Source: UKL13-3 sp943369665
GTDB lineage: Bacteria > Bacteroidota > Bacteroidia > UKL13-3
Reading direction: 5' to 3'
Assembly (NCBI GenBank): GCA_943369665.1
Contig: CALRNX020000012.1
Coordinates: 62,001-126,000, forward strand
Length of the DNA: 64,000 bases
The notes under the pieces were generated by a model. That model was not told the origin of the DNA. It saw only the letters and a program-made list of their open reading frames with translations, and made no database searches. The translations under genes were made by a program, and so were the position numbers. Shown here one piece after another: positions 8,860 to 16,370 of this stretch (position 1 is its first letter; each line of letters starts with the position of its first letter).

Positions 8860-8863
8860 CGTT

Positions 8864-9238
8864 ATGAAAACGATCTTATTCATAGCTATTGGCGGGGCAC
8901 TTGGGGCTTTGCTGCGGTATGTTTTTGGGTTGGTGTTCAAACCCGAATACCATGCGGCATTTCCAATTCATACGTTTTTGGTGAATACGATAGGTTGCTT
9001 ATTTATTGGCATTGTATTTTCGTATATCGTGGTGAGCGGGCGACACGAAGGATTGCAATTTTTTATTATTACAGGTGTTTTGGGAGGCTTTACCACATTT
9101 TCGAGTTATACAATGGAAACAGTATACCTCTTTCAGAATGGTGAAGCATTTCGGGGTTGTTTATATGTATTATTAAGCAATGCAAGCGGAATTGGTTCGG
9201 CTTGGTTGGGATATAGTTTGGTAAAATGGATCGTATAA
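8864..9238 (+). CDS. crcB: Fluoride ion channel FluC/CrcB
   Basis: A 124-aa inner-membrane protein with four hydrophobic segments, the CrcB/FluC dual-topology fluoride channel that lowers cytoplasmic F-. Diagnostic residues are IGGALGALLRY at the N-terminus, LVNTIGCLFIG (the conserved Asn in TM2) and GGFTTFSSYTMETV (the Phe-box/Thr stretch of TM3). The reading frame is open upstream to 8606, but the extra 86 residues have no family counterpart, so the start is set at ATG 8864. The 3' end overlaps rsgA by 13 bp, which links the two genes in one transcript. Confidence 0.93.
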   Translation: MKTILFIAIGGALGALLRYVFGLVFKPEYHAAFPIHTFLVNTIGCLFIGIVFSYIVVSGRHEGLQFFIITGVLGGFTTFSSYTMETVYLFQNGEAFRGCLYVLLSNASGIGSAWLGYSLVKWIV

Positions 9239-10179
9239 TTGAAGGTGTTGTTGTAAAATCAACTGGTAGTTGGTATAGTGTTCGTCTTCACCAAAAGGAA
9301 GGGGATTTTAATGCTGAAAAATACATTCAATGCCGCCTGAAAGGAAAGTTTAGAATGGATGGTATTAAACATACCAATCCGGTTGCGGTAGGTGATGTGG
9401 TGACCATCGAAATGGAAAGCGGCAGGGAAGAGGCAGTGATCACTAAAATACACGAACGCAAAAACTATATTATCCGTAAGGCAAGCAATCTGAGCAAGCA
9501 AACACATATCCTGGCTTCCAATCTGGATCAGGCAATTGTGGTGGCATCGCTTGTACAACCTGCCACCTCATTGGGGTTTATTGATCGTTTTTTAGCAACT
9601 GCCGAAGCGTATCATGTGCCGGCTGTTATTGTGATTAACAAAGCAGATCTGTATACAGAAGCGTTCCAAGAAATCTTAAATGATACGATCGGAATCTATA
9701 CCAAGATTGGATATAAAGTATTGTTGTGTTCGGCTACTGAACAAACACAGATCAGTGAATTGAAGGACTTGCTGAAAGATAAAACAACGTTGGTAATGGG
9801 ACACTCCGGTGTTGGGAAATCTACCTTGCTCAATGCGGTTGAGCCCAATTTACAATTAAAAACGGGAGAGATCTCCAACTATTCAAACAAAGGAAAACAC
9901 ACAACCACATTTGCCGAAATGTTTGAACTTTCCTTTGGCGGAAATATTATTGATACACCCGGAATTAAAGAATTGGGTGTGGTGGATTTTGACAAACGTT
10001 TGGTGTCGCATTATTTTAAAGAAATGAAAGCCTTTGTCGGGCAATGTAAGTTTAACGATTGCCAACATGTAAATGAGCCGGGATGTATGGTGTTAAAAGC
10101 GGTACAAGAGGGTGAGATCAGGTCGGAGCGATATGCCAGTTATATCAGTATTTTAAACAACGAAGATATTTATCAATAA
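9226..10179 (+). CDS. rsgA: Ribosome small subunit-dependent GTPase A
   Basis: A 317-aa late 30S-assembly GTPase. An N-terminal OB-fold (EGVVVKSTGSWYSVRL...) precedes a circularly permuted GTPase domain. The G4 motif NKAD comes first (about residues 138-141), followed by the P-loop GHSGVGKST (about 192-200) and the G3 motif DTPGIKE. A C-terminal zinc knuckle C-x4-C...HVNEPGC completes the protein. The permuted motif order is diagnostic for RsgA/YjeQ. It overlaps crcB upstream, and its stop overlaps the dtd start (TAATG), forming a tightly coupled crcB-rsgA-dtd operon. Confidence 0.96.
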   Translation: MDRIIEGVVVKSTGSWYSVRLHQKEGDFNAEKYIQCRLKGKFRMDGIKHTNPVAVGDVVTIEMESGREEAVITKIHERKNYIIRKASNLSKQTHILASNLDQAIVVASLVQPATSLGFIDRFLATAEAYHVPAVIVINKADLYTEAFQEILNDTIGIYTKIGYKVLLCSATEQTQISELKDLLKDKTTLVMGHSGVGKSTLLNAVEPNLQLKTGEISNYSNKGKHTTTFAEMFELSFGGNIIDTPGIKELGVVDFDKRLVSHYFKEMKAFVGQCKFNDCQHVNEPGCMVLKAVQEGEIRSERYASYISILNNEDIYQ

Positions 10180-10631
10180 TGCGTGCGGTGATTCAACGGG
10201 TGAGCGAAGCAAGTGTGACCATTGATGGCAGGCAACACAGTGCGATCCAAACCGGCTTGCTTATTTTGCTGGGCATTGAAGATGCCGATACCAGCGAAGA
10301 TCTTGAATGGTTAAGTGCTAAAATAACCAACCTGAGAATTTTTAACGATGAAGCTGGAGTGATGAATGTTTCGGCAAAAGAAACCAATGCTGATGTTTTA
10401 TTGGTGAGCCAGTTCACCTTATTTGCTTCTACTAAAAAAGGCAATCGGCCATCTTATATCAAAGCAGCCCGACCTGAAGTTGCCATTCCGCTTTACGAAC
10501 AAATGATCCATCAATTGCAAATAGATCTGGGCAAACACATTCAAACAGGAGTTTTTGGAGCGGATATGAAGGTGGCACTGGTGAATGATGGTCCCGTTAC
10601 GATTCTGATGGATTCGAAGAATAAAGATTAA
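10179..10631 (+). CDS. dtd: D-aminoacyl-tRNA deacylase
   Basis: A 150-aa DTD that removes D-amino acids (and glycine from tRNA-Ala) mischarged onto tRNA. It begins MRAVIQRVSEASVTIDG, typical for the family. It contains the SQFTLFASTKKGNRPSY active-site stretch and ends with the cis-proline motif GPVTILMDS, the two signatures of DTD. Length is normal. Its start overlaps the rsgA stop. The stop TAA and the stop of the convergent gldN-like gene share the palindrome TTAA (10628-10631), with no terminator between them. Confidence 0.96.
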   Translation: MRAVIQRVSEASVTIDGRQHSAIQTGLLILLGIEDADTSEDLEWLSAKITNLRIFNDEAGVMNVSAKETNADVLLVSQFTLFASTKKGNRPSYIKAARPEVAIPLYEQMIHQLQIDLGKHIQTGVFGADMKVALVNDGPVTILMDSKNKD

Positions 10632-11545
10632 TACTCCCAAAGATCGTGTTCCACTTCAAATAATTTATACTTAATTCTTTCTGATTCTAATAGAGCATTT
10701 ACTTTATTGTCTTTAAATTCTTCAAACTCCTTTATTTTATTATCATATTGGTTAGACTCTTTGATAATATATGAACTAAAAAGCCTTTGTTCAAACCAAT
10801 CATCATAAGTTATTTTAATATCGTTAAGTCGATTAAAAATTTCTTGATTGACTAATATTTCTCTCAGATCGAATAAGTCATTATCCAGAGTAGATCGATG
10901 ATATTTTAATACACATAAATCTTGTTCACCCAATTCGATACCTGCTACTTTAGGATTATACTGTGGGGCAATGGCAATAATGCGCACATACATTCTCGAT
11001 TCCTTTTTGTCGAAGATCCAATCTTCCAATACCCTGTATTTTTTGATCTTTTCTTCAGGACGGAAAGGAGTGGCAATCGTATCCATACGGGTATTTGTAG
11101 CATCTTCAGGGTCAATTGCTGTTTCAACGTAATCTGTGTCAGAACCTTTTGCAAGAAATTCTTCAACTGTCATTACGGATCTGAGAGAATCATCATTATA
11201 CGGAATTAATTTTCCATCTCTTACGGCATTGTACAATACCAAACTTAGTGGATTTTTTGGCCATTGCATACACTGATTTTGTTTCTCTCTTACATCAATA
11301 ATTCTTGTGATTCGTTTAGCATAAAAAACATCGGACTCTCTCAAATATTCCCAATCAATGACCTTTCTTTCTCGATGAATATTACCTTCCCATATTTGAG
11401 TAGTGCCAATAGTATCTGCTGCAATCCTTAAAGAATCTCTGATGTGTTGCAAAGAATCCCTATTAATCGGCATCGAATTTTGAGCAAATATCGATGCAGG
11501 CAAAAGGAGCATGATAGTATAGATTAACGCAGAAATATTATGCAT
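10628..11545 (-). CDS. gldN: GldN/PorN-family gliding motility / type IX secretion protein
   Basis: A 305-aa exported protein with a signal peptide (residues 1-21, ending SIFAQ). The core motifs WEYLRESDVFYAKRITRIIDVREKQN, a later KKYRVLEDWIFDKKESRMYVRIIAIAP block and ELGEQDLCVLKYHRS are those of GldN/PorN. That protein forms the periplasmic ring complex with GldK/PorK that anchors the T9SS trans-envelope machinery. GldN genes normally follow gldK-gldL-gldM. Here the gene stands alone between dtd and tig, so it may be a second copy or a dispersed locus. Residues 256-305 are a charged Lys/Glu-rich tail. Base composition is more AT-rich than its neighbours. Family assignment is firm; role as the main or an accessory GldN is open. 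Confidence 0.85.
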   Translation of the reverse strand: MHNISALIYTIMLLLPASIFAQNSMPINRDSLQHIRDSLRIAADTIGTTQIWEGNIHRERKVIDWEYLRESDVFYAKRITRIIDVREKQNQCMQWPKNPLSLVLYNAVRDGKLIPYNDDSLRSVMTVEEFLAKGSDTDYVETAIDPEDATNTRMDTIATPFRPEEKIKKYRVLEDWIFDKKESRMYVRIIAIAPQYNPKVAGIELGEQDLCVLKYHRSTLDNDLFDLREILVNQEIFNRLNDIKITYDDWFEQRLFSSYIIKESNQYDNKIKEFEEFKDNKVNALLESERIKYKLFEVEHDLWEY

Positions 11546-11664
11546 TGAGATTTATAGGCAATAACAAAAAGAAACGAGTTTTAGTCGTTTTTAGTATTTA
11601 AACTATATTGTTTATCCGGTTGATTTTTGTGGAGTTAAAATGAGATTACATGCTGGTGATAAAC

Positions 11665-11697
11665 AAAAAAAAAGCCAAGAGTAAACTCCTGGCTTCT
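11665..11697 (-). terminator. Rho-independent terminator of tig
   Basis: Read on the minus strand, AAGCCAGGAG pairs with CTCTTGGCTT (one mismatch) around a 4-nt loop and is followed by a run of nine T. It lies 21 bp past the trigger-factor stop. Confidence 0.85.
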
Positions 11698-11717
11698 TAA
11701 ATATATTTCACAAAATC

Positions 11718-13103
11718 TTAGTGATTGTGTTGGTGGTGTTTTTCGTTGTGCTCAGCCACAATTTTGAAAAACTCTTCCGATGAAACTTCTTGTGTTGCCA
11801 CGCTTACTTTCGATTTTAATACTTCACGTACTTTTTGCGAAACAGCAAGGTTGATCATTTTCGAACGGTAGTCTTCTTTTTGCAAGCTTGGTCCCACAAT
11901 GCTTTCCAATAACTCATCGTTTAAGCCTGAGTTTCCGTAAGCACCAAACATGCTACGTGTATAGTTTAAGGCTGCAGCTTTAATATCTGCTTCTTCTACT
12001 TTTACACCTGCAGTGCTTAATACTTTTTCTTCAAACAAATGATTGCGTAAATATTGTGCTTCGTGCTCATAGTTATGGTCTACATTTTCTGCAGTAAACT
12101 TATCAGCATGTCTATCCATTAACCAACGTTTCAAGAAAGCATCCGGCAATACAATATTTTGTTTTGCAACCAATGTGTCGGTTAGCTCGTGCTCAAACAA
12201 ATGATCTGCTTGTCCACCAAAGTATGCTTGCAATTCAGTTTTTAACCGCTCTTTTAATTCTTCAATGGTATTAACGCTTCCGTCTGTATAGGCTTTGTCA
12301 AACAATTCTTTGTTGATCTCTGCCAAACCATTGCGTTTAATTTCGTTGATCACCAATTTGAAGTTTTTGCTGATATCACCAACGGTTAATTTGTTGATGT
12401 TCAAAGCATGCGAAATTTCTGATTCATTGTTATCGAACAAATCAAAAATGTTTACATCTACTTCTTTGCCTTTAGCTGCGCCCAACAATTCATTTTTAAT
12501 AGCCTCATTTTTGATGGTTGAGATCAAAACAGGCACTGAATCATTGTTTACACCACCTTCAATCACGTTTCCGTCATCATCAAGTTCGCTCATTTTGGTG
12601 TAAATAATATCTTTATCGGTAACAACTTCTTCTTCGGTTAATGTACCAAAACGTCTTTGCATACGTTCCACTTCATCATCGATCATCGCATCAGTGATCA
12701 CAACTTCGTAACGGGTGAACACATCCTTATCAGACACGTTCAGGTCAAACTCAGGAGCCAACCCGATATCAAATTTGAAAGTATAATCAGCAGTTTTGTT
12801 TAGCTCGTCAATTTTGCTATCATCCGTAAGTACTGGCTGACCAAGGATATTTAATTTTTGAGAATCGATGTATTCGAACAATCCTTTTGAAGCAGCTGCG
12901 TTAACAGCTTCCAATAATACGCTGGTTCCAAACATTTTTTCGATCATTGATTTTGGAGCAGCACCCGGGCGGAAACCGGGAATATTTGATTTTTTTTGGT
13001 AAGCTTTAAGCTTTTGGTCAATCTCTGGAGCGTAATCAGCACTTGAAATGTTTACAGCGATTGTAGCATTCAATGCATCCTTTTTTTCAATTGTTACGTT
13101 CAT
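11718..13103 (-). CDS. tig: Trigger factor (ribosome-associated chaperone)
   Basis: A 461-aa trigger factor. The N-terminal ribosome-binding domain contains the signature variant GFRPGAAPKSMIEKMFG (about residues 40-56), where most bacteria have GFRxGKxP. Next comes a divergent middle domain corresponding to the FKBP-like PPIase (about 150-240), then a long helical C-terminal chaperone domain. The PPIase catalytic residues are not recognisable, as is common in Bacteroidota. The protein ends in a His-rich tail (EHNEKHHQHNH), which could bind metal. The start is 23 bp downstream of the tRNA-Leu terminator hairpin, so tig probably has its own promoter or depends on read-through. Confidence 0.94.
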   Translation of the reverse strand: MNVTIEKKDALNATIAVNISSADYAPEIDQKLKAYQKKSNIPGFRPGAAPKSMIEKMFGTSVLLEAVNAAASKGLFEYIDSQKLNILGQPVLTDDSKIDELNKTADYTFKFDIGLAPEFDLNVSDKDVFTRYEVVITDAMIDDEVERMQRRFGTLTEEEVVTDKDIIYTKMSELDDDGNVIEGGVNNDSVPVLISTIKNEAIKNELLGAAKGKEVDVNIFDLFDNNESEISHALNINKLTVGDISKNFKLVINEIKRNGLAEINKELFDKAYTDGSVNTIEELKERLKTELQAYFGGQADHLFEHELTDTLVAKQNIVLPDAFLKRWLMDRHADKFTAENVDHNYEHEAQYLRNHLFEEKVLSTAGVKVEEADIKAAALNYTRSMFGAYGNSGLNDELLESIVGPSLQKEDYRSKMINLAVSQKVREVLKSKVSVATQEVSSEEFFKIVAEHNEKHHQHNH

Positions 13104-13125
13104 TTGTTCTGTTTTGCTTTAAATA

Positions 13126-13155
13126 AAATAAGACTGACGCGAGCCAGTCTTATTT
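13126..13155 (-). terminator. Terminator hairpin between tRNA-Leu and tig
   Basis: An 11-bp perfect stem (13126-13136 with 13145-13155, AAATAAGACTG) and an 8-nt loop lie 16 bp downstream of the tRNA 3' end on the minus strand, followed by a T-rich stretch. It would end the tRNA transcript just before the tig start codon. Confidence 0.75.
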
Positions 13156-13171
13156 AGTTGTTTACGTTAAG

Positions 13172-13253
13172 TGCGCATGGAGGGACTCGAACCCCCACGC
13201 CTCTCGGCACCAGATCCTAAGTCTGGCACGGCTACCAATTACGCCACATGCGC
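13172..13253 (-). tRNA. tRNA-Leu (anticodon UAG)
   Basis: An 82-nt tRNA. The 7-bp acceptor stem GCGCATG (13247-13253) pairs with CATGCGC-equivalent bases (13173-13179), with discriminator A at 13172. The anticodon stem CCAGA/TCTGG flanks the loop CTTAGGA, giving anticodon TAG (leucine, CUA codons). The long variable arm GCCGAGAGGC is typical of the class II tRNA-Leu, and the T-loop GTTCGAGTC is canonical. The 3' CCA is not encoded. Confidence 0.95.
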
Positions 13254-13264
13254 TTAAGGGAGGG

Positions 13265-13295
13265 CAAATGTATGTCTTTTTTTTAATTTCACAAA
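13265..13295 (-). promoter_or_regulatory. Consensus Bacteroidota promoter of tRNA-Leu
   Basis: On the minus strand, TTTG (13295-13292), a 19-nt spacer and TACATTTG (13272-13265) match the -33/-7 consensus TTTG...TAnnTTTG. The mature tRNA begins 12 nt downstream. Confidence 0.75.
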
Positions 13296-13375
13296 TAAAG
13301 TAAAAAAGATGTTCAATATCAGTTTGCTAAATTTGAATGAAGCCCGCGTACTGCTTAAATTGAGCTTAAAATAAT

Positions 13376-13394
13376 TACTTTTGTCATAAGGAGA
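13376..13394 (+). promoter_or_regulatory. -7 promoter box and purine-rich ribosome-binding site of the rel/spoT gene
   Basis: TACTTTTG (13376-13383) fits TAnnTTTG. AAGGAGA (13388-13394) lies 11 nt before the ATG at 13406 and looks like a true Shine-Dalgarno sequence, which is rare in this window. No consensus -33 box is visible. Confidence 0.5.
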
Positions 13395-13405
13395 ACTCAA
13401 TATAT

Positions 13406-15652
13406 ATGGACGTGCTGACAGACGCAGAACAAGAGAACCAACAGATCGTAAAAGCTTACCGCAGTTTATTAAAAGCCTGTAAAAGACAACTTGAAAAGGG
13501 CGATAAAAAGATCATTCGTGAGGCATTTAATTTAGCATTGGATGCGCATAAAAGCATGCGCAGAAAGTCGGGAGAGCCTTATATTATGCACCCGTTGGCA
13601 GTAGCTCAGATTTGTGCCGAGGAGATTGGGTTGGGAACCACTTCCATTGTATGTGCCTTGTTGCACGATGTAGTGGAAGATACAAATATTACACTTGCCG
13701 ATATTACCCTGCAATTTGGGGGCAAGGTGGCCAAAATTATTGATGGGCTTACCAAAATAGCAGGCGTTTTTGATCAGCAGGATAAATCGATGCAGGCGGA
13801 AAATTTCCGTAAAATGTTGCTTACCTTAAGCGATGATGTGCGGGTGATTTTGATCAAACTGGCCGACAGGCTGCACAATATGCGTACGTTGGATTCGATG
13901 AGTCCGAAATCGCAGTTAAAAATTGCCAGCGAAACCCAATATGTATATGCTCCATTGGCACACCGCCTGGGTTTGTATGCCATTAAAACAGAGCTTGAAG
14001 ATCTGTCGACCAAATATTTAGAGCCTGATAATTACAATTTTGTAAAGGATAAACTCCAGGAGTCGAAACAAGAACGGAACCGGTATATCAAACAATTCAT
14101 TGAACCGATCACGGCTTCATTAACCGAGGCTGGTTTTAAGTTTGAAATAAAAGGGCGGCCCAAATCCATCCATTCTATTTTGAGCAAAATGAAAAAGCAA
14201 AACATCCCTTTTGAGGAGGTGTATGACCTGTTTGCGATTCGCATCATTATAGATACCGAATTTGAACACGAAAAATCGGATTGCTGGAAAACCTATTCAA
14301 TCATCACGGATTTTTACCGCCCCAACCCCGACAGGTTGCGCGATTGGGTTTCGACACCCAAAGGGAATGGATATGAGTCGTTGCATACTACGGTAATGGG
14401 ACCTAAAGGTAAATGGGTAGAGGTGCAAATTCGCACCAGCCGCATGGATGAAATTGCCGAAAAGGGATATGCTGCTCACTGGAAATACAAAGACAAGGAA
14501 GCTGCTGCCCAACAAAATCCCGAAGGCGGATTGGAAGAATGGTTGGCTCGGGTAAGGGAAGTACTGGAAAATCCGGAGTCGAATGCGTTGGACTTTTTGG
14601 ACGATTTTAAACTGAATTTATTTACAGAGGAAATTTTTGTGTTTACACCCAAAGGTGAGTTGCGCAAGCTACCTACCAATGCCACGATCCTGGATTTTGC
14701 CTTTGATGTACACTCAGAGTTGGGTTCAAAATGTATTGGTGGTAAGGTAAATAATAAGCTTGTCCCGATCAATTTTAAACTCACCAATGGAGATCAGGTT
14801 GAAATTTTGTCTTCGACCAAACAAACTCCAAAAGAAGAATGGCTTTCGTTTGTGGTTACGGCCAAGGCCAAGTCGAAGATCAGGGATTGGTTTAAGCATG
14901 AAAAACTGCGTGCATCGGCAATGGGTAAAGAAATCATTGAGCGCAAGTTTACCCAACATAAAATACCTTTTACCAGCGAGGCCCTAACGGATATCATGTA
15001 TTATTTCAAGCTTCCCACTATTGCTGAATTGTATTATCGGGTTGCCAATGACAAAATAGATAAGAAGGAGCTTGATATTGAAAAAATACTTGAAAAGGTA
15101 AAGCAACAAAAACTCGATCATGCGGTGGAAGCCCGCGCGGCAAGAGCCAATTCGAGTTCGAAACCTAATCCAAACCTTGCCTCCGATGCAGTGGTATTAG
15201 GCGATGATATTGATATGCCCTATTCTTTTGCCAAATGTTGTAACCCTATTCCGGGCGATGATATTTTTGGGTTTGTTACAGTAGGAGAGGGTGTAAAAAT
15301 TCACCGCACCAATTGCCCGAATGCCATTGGATTGATGAGCAATTACGGGTATCGCATTTTACGGTCACGTTGGGCAAATACCGAAAGCAAAACCAGGGCC
15401 TTTATTACCAATATTAAATTGAATGGAATTGATAGCGTGGGTATTGTGAGTACCATTACGGATATTATCTCAAAACAACTTCAAATAAACATGCATTCTA
15501 TTCAGGTAGGTTCAAAGGATGGGATGTTTGAAGGTTCTATTGAATTGGAGGTGTTCGATACCAACCAACTTGATGAATTAATGAATAAAATAAAAGCGGC
15601 AAGTCCATTGATTAAAGTGAGCAGGGAAGATTCGCAAATCATGAGGCAGTAA
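13406..15652 (+). CDS. Bifunctional (p)ppGpp synthetase/hydrolase (RelA/SpoT homologue)
   Basis: A 748-aa long-form Rsh, the stringent-response enzyme. The N-terminal HD hydrolase domain (about 30-200) is intact, with ALLHDVVEDT near residues 84-93 and KLADRLHNMRT near 151-161, so hydrolase activity is likely. The synthetase domain (about 240-360) has GRPKSIHSILSKM, YDLFAIRIII and GNGYESLHTTVMGP. A TGS domain (about 405-470, IFVFTPKGELRKLP) follows, then a zinc-finger-like region with the AKCCNPIPGD motif and a C-terminal ACT domain (about 670-748). Both active sites being preserved argues for a single bifunctional enzyme. It is followed by fur and purA on the same strand. Confidence 0.95.
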   Translation: MDVLTDAEQENQQIVKAYRSLLKACKRQLEKGDKKIIREAFNLALDAHKSMRRKSGEPYIMHPLAVAQICAEEIGLGTTSIVCALLHDVVEDTNITLADITLQFGGKVAKIIDGLTKIAGVFDQQDKSMQAENFRKMLLTLSDDVRVILIKLADRLHNMRTLDSMSPKSQLKIASETQYVYAPLAHRLGLYAIKTELEDLSTKYLEPDNYNFVKDKLQESKQERNRYIKQFIEPITASLTEAGFKFEIKGRPKSIHSILSKMKKQNIPFEEVYDLFAIRIIIDTEFEHEKSDCWKTYSIITDFYRPNPDRLRDWVSTPKGNGYESLHTTVMGPKGKWVEVQIRTSRMDEIAEKGYAAHWKYKDKEAAAQQNPEGGLEEWLARVREVLENPESNALDFLDDFKLNLFTEEIFVFTPKGELRKLPTNATILDFAFDVHSELGSKCIGGKVNNKLVPINFKLTNGDQVEILSSTKQTPKEEWLSFVVTAKAKSKIRDWFKHEKLRASAMGKEIIERKFTQHKIPFTSEALTDIMYYFKLPTIAELYYRVANDKIDKKELDIEKILEKVKQQKLDHAVEARAARANSSSKPNPNLASDAVVLGDDIDMPYSFAKCCNPIPGDDIFGFVTVGEGVKIHRTNCPNAIGLMSNYGYRILRSRWANTESKTRAFITNIKLNGIDSVGIVSTITDIISKQLQINMHSIQVGSKDGMFEGSIELEVFDTNQLDELMNKIKAASPLIKVSREDSQIMRQ

Positions 15653-15782
15653 TTAGGTATCATCCTCCTGCCGGATGAGGGGTTTAAAAGCCTTGTTATG
15701 ATGCACTTCTCGCAAACTTTTCCCCAATTTTTTTATCCTATCATTAAAATCTTAATTTGCACCAAAATTATCTGATTAGCTC

Positions 15783-16268
15783 ATGCCAACCAATCAAGTT
15801 TCACATGCTGTAAAAGAGGAAGTTAAAACCCTTTTTATCCAGTTTTTAGAACAAAAGCAGCAGCGTAAAACACCTGAGCGTTTTGCTATTTTGGATGAAA
15901 TTTACAGCAGCAAGGAGCATTTTGATGTTGAAACATTATATGTTCACATGAAAAATCGTAATTACAGGGTGAGCCGCGCTACTGTGTACAATACGTTGGA
16001 TCTACTTTTAGATGCGGGTTTGGTTGCTAAGCACCAGTTCGGGAAAAATCTGGCTTTGTATGAGCGCTCTTATGGTTTCAGGCAACATGATCATTTGATT
16101 TGCAATGTTTGCAGCAATATCATGGAGTTTTGCGACCCTCGTATCCAGCAAATTAAAAATACAATGGGGGAGTTGCTCAAATTTGATGTAACCGGCCATT
16201 CGCTTCATTTGATGGGTAACCCCAAAAGGGATGCAAATGGTATGTGTTTGACATGTGGTAAGAAGTAG
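15783..16268 (+). CDS. fur: Fur-family metal-dependent transcriptional regulator
   Basis: A 161-aa Fur-superfamily repressor. The winged-helix N-terminal domain includes KTPERFAILDEIYSSKEHFDVETLY and the recognition helix segment VSRATVYNTLDLLLDAGLV (about residues 62-80). The metal-sensing dimerisation domain has QHDHLICNVCSNIMEFCDP (about 102-120), with one CxxC and the regulatory His/Glu positions. A second CxxC lies at the C-terminus (CLTCGKK), giving a structural zinc site. Whether it senses iron, peroxide or zinc cannot be settled from sequence; Fur is the default name. It sits 130 bp after rel/spoT and 102 bp before purA, all on the plus strand. Confidence 0.88.
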   Translation: MPTNQVSHAVKEEVKTLFIQFLEQKQQRKTPERFAILDEIYSSKEHFDVETLYVHMKNRNYRVSRATVYNTLDLLLDAGLVAKHQFGKNLALYERSYGFRQHDHLICNVCSNIMEFCDPRIQQIKNTMGELLKFDVTGHSLHLMGNPKRDANGMCLTCGKK

Positions 16269-16306
16269 GCAAGGGGTAGTAGGCAGTAGGCAAAACCATA
16301 GACAAT
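16265..16306. repeat. Heptanucleotide repeat tract between fur and purA
   Basis: Units in strict 7-bp phase begin at 16265, 16272, 16279, 16286, 16293 and 16300. GTAGGCA occurs three times, with AGGGGTA, AAACCAT and AGACAAT as diverged units. The first unit overlaps the fur stop codon. Confidence 0.6.
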
Positions 16307-16370
16307 AAAACGGTGGATCATGGACTCAATTAACTGTGGTCTTCTTCAGAAAAATATAAAACAATAACAA

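Noticed and set aside
8573..8863. Fluoride riboswitch upstream of crcB
   Set aside because: No pseudoknot-compatible crcB motif could be traced; the region holds only palindromic remnants and a -7-like box.
8606..8863. N-terminal extension of CrcB
   Set aside because: The frame is open but the 86 extra residues have no counterpart in the family and overlap palindromic non-coding sequence.
15655..15690. Terminator after rel/spoT
   Set aside because: Only a weak CATCC/GGATG pairing without a T tract is present.
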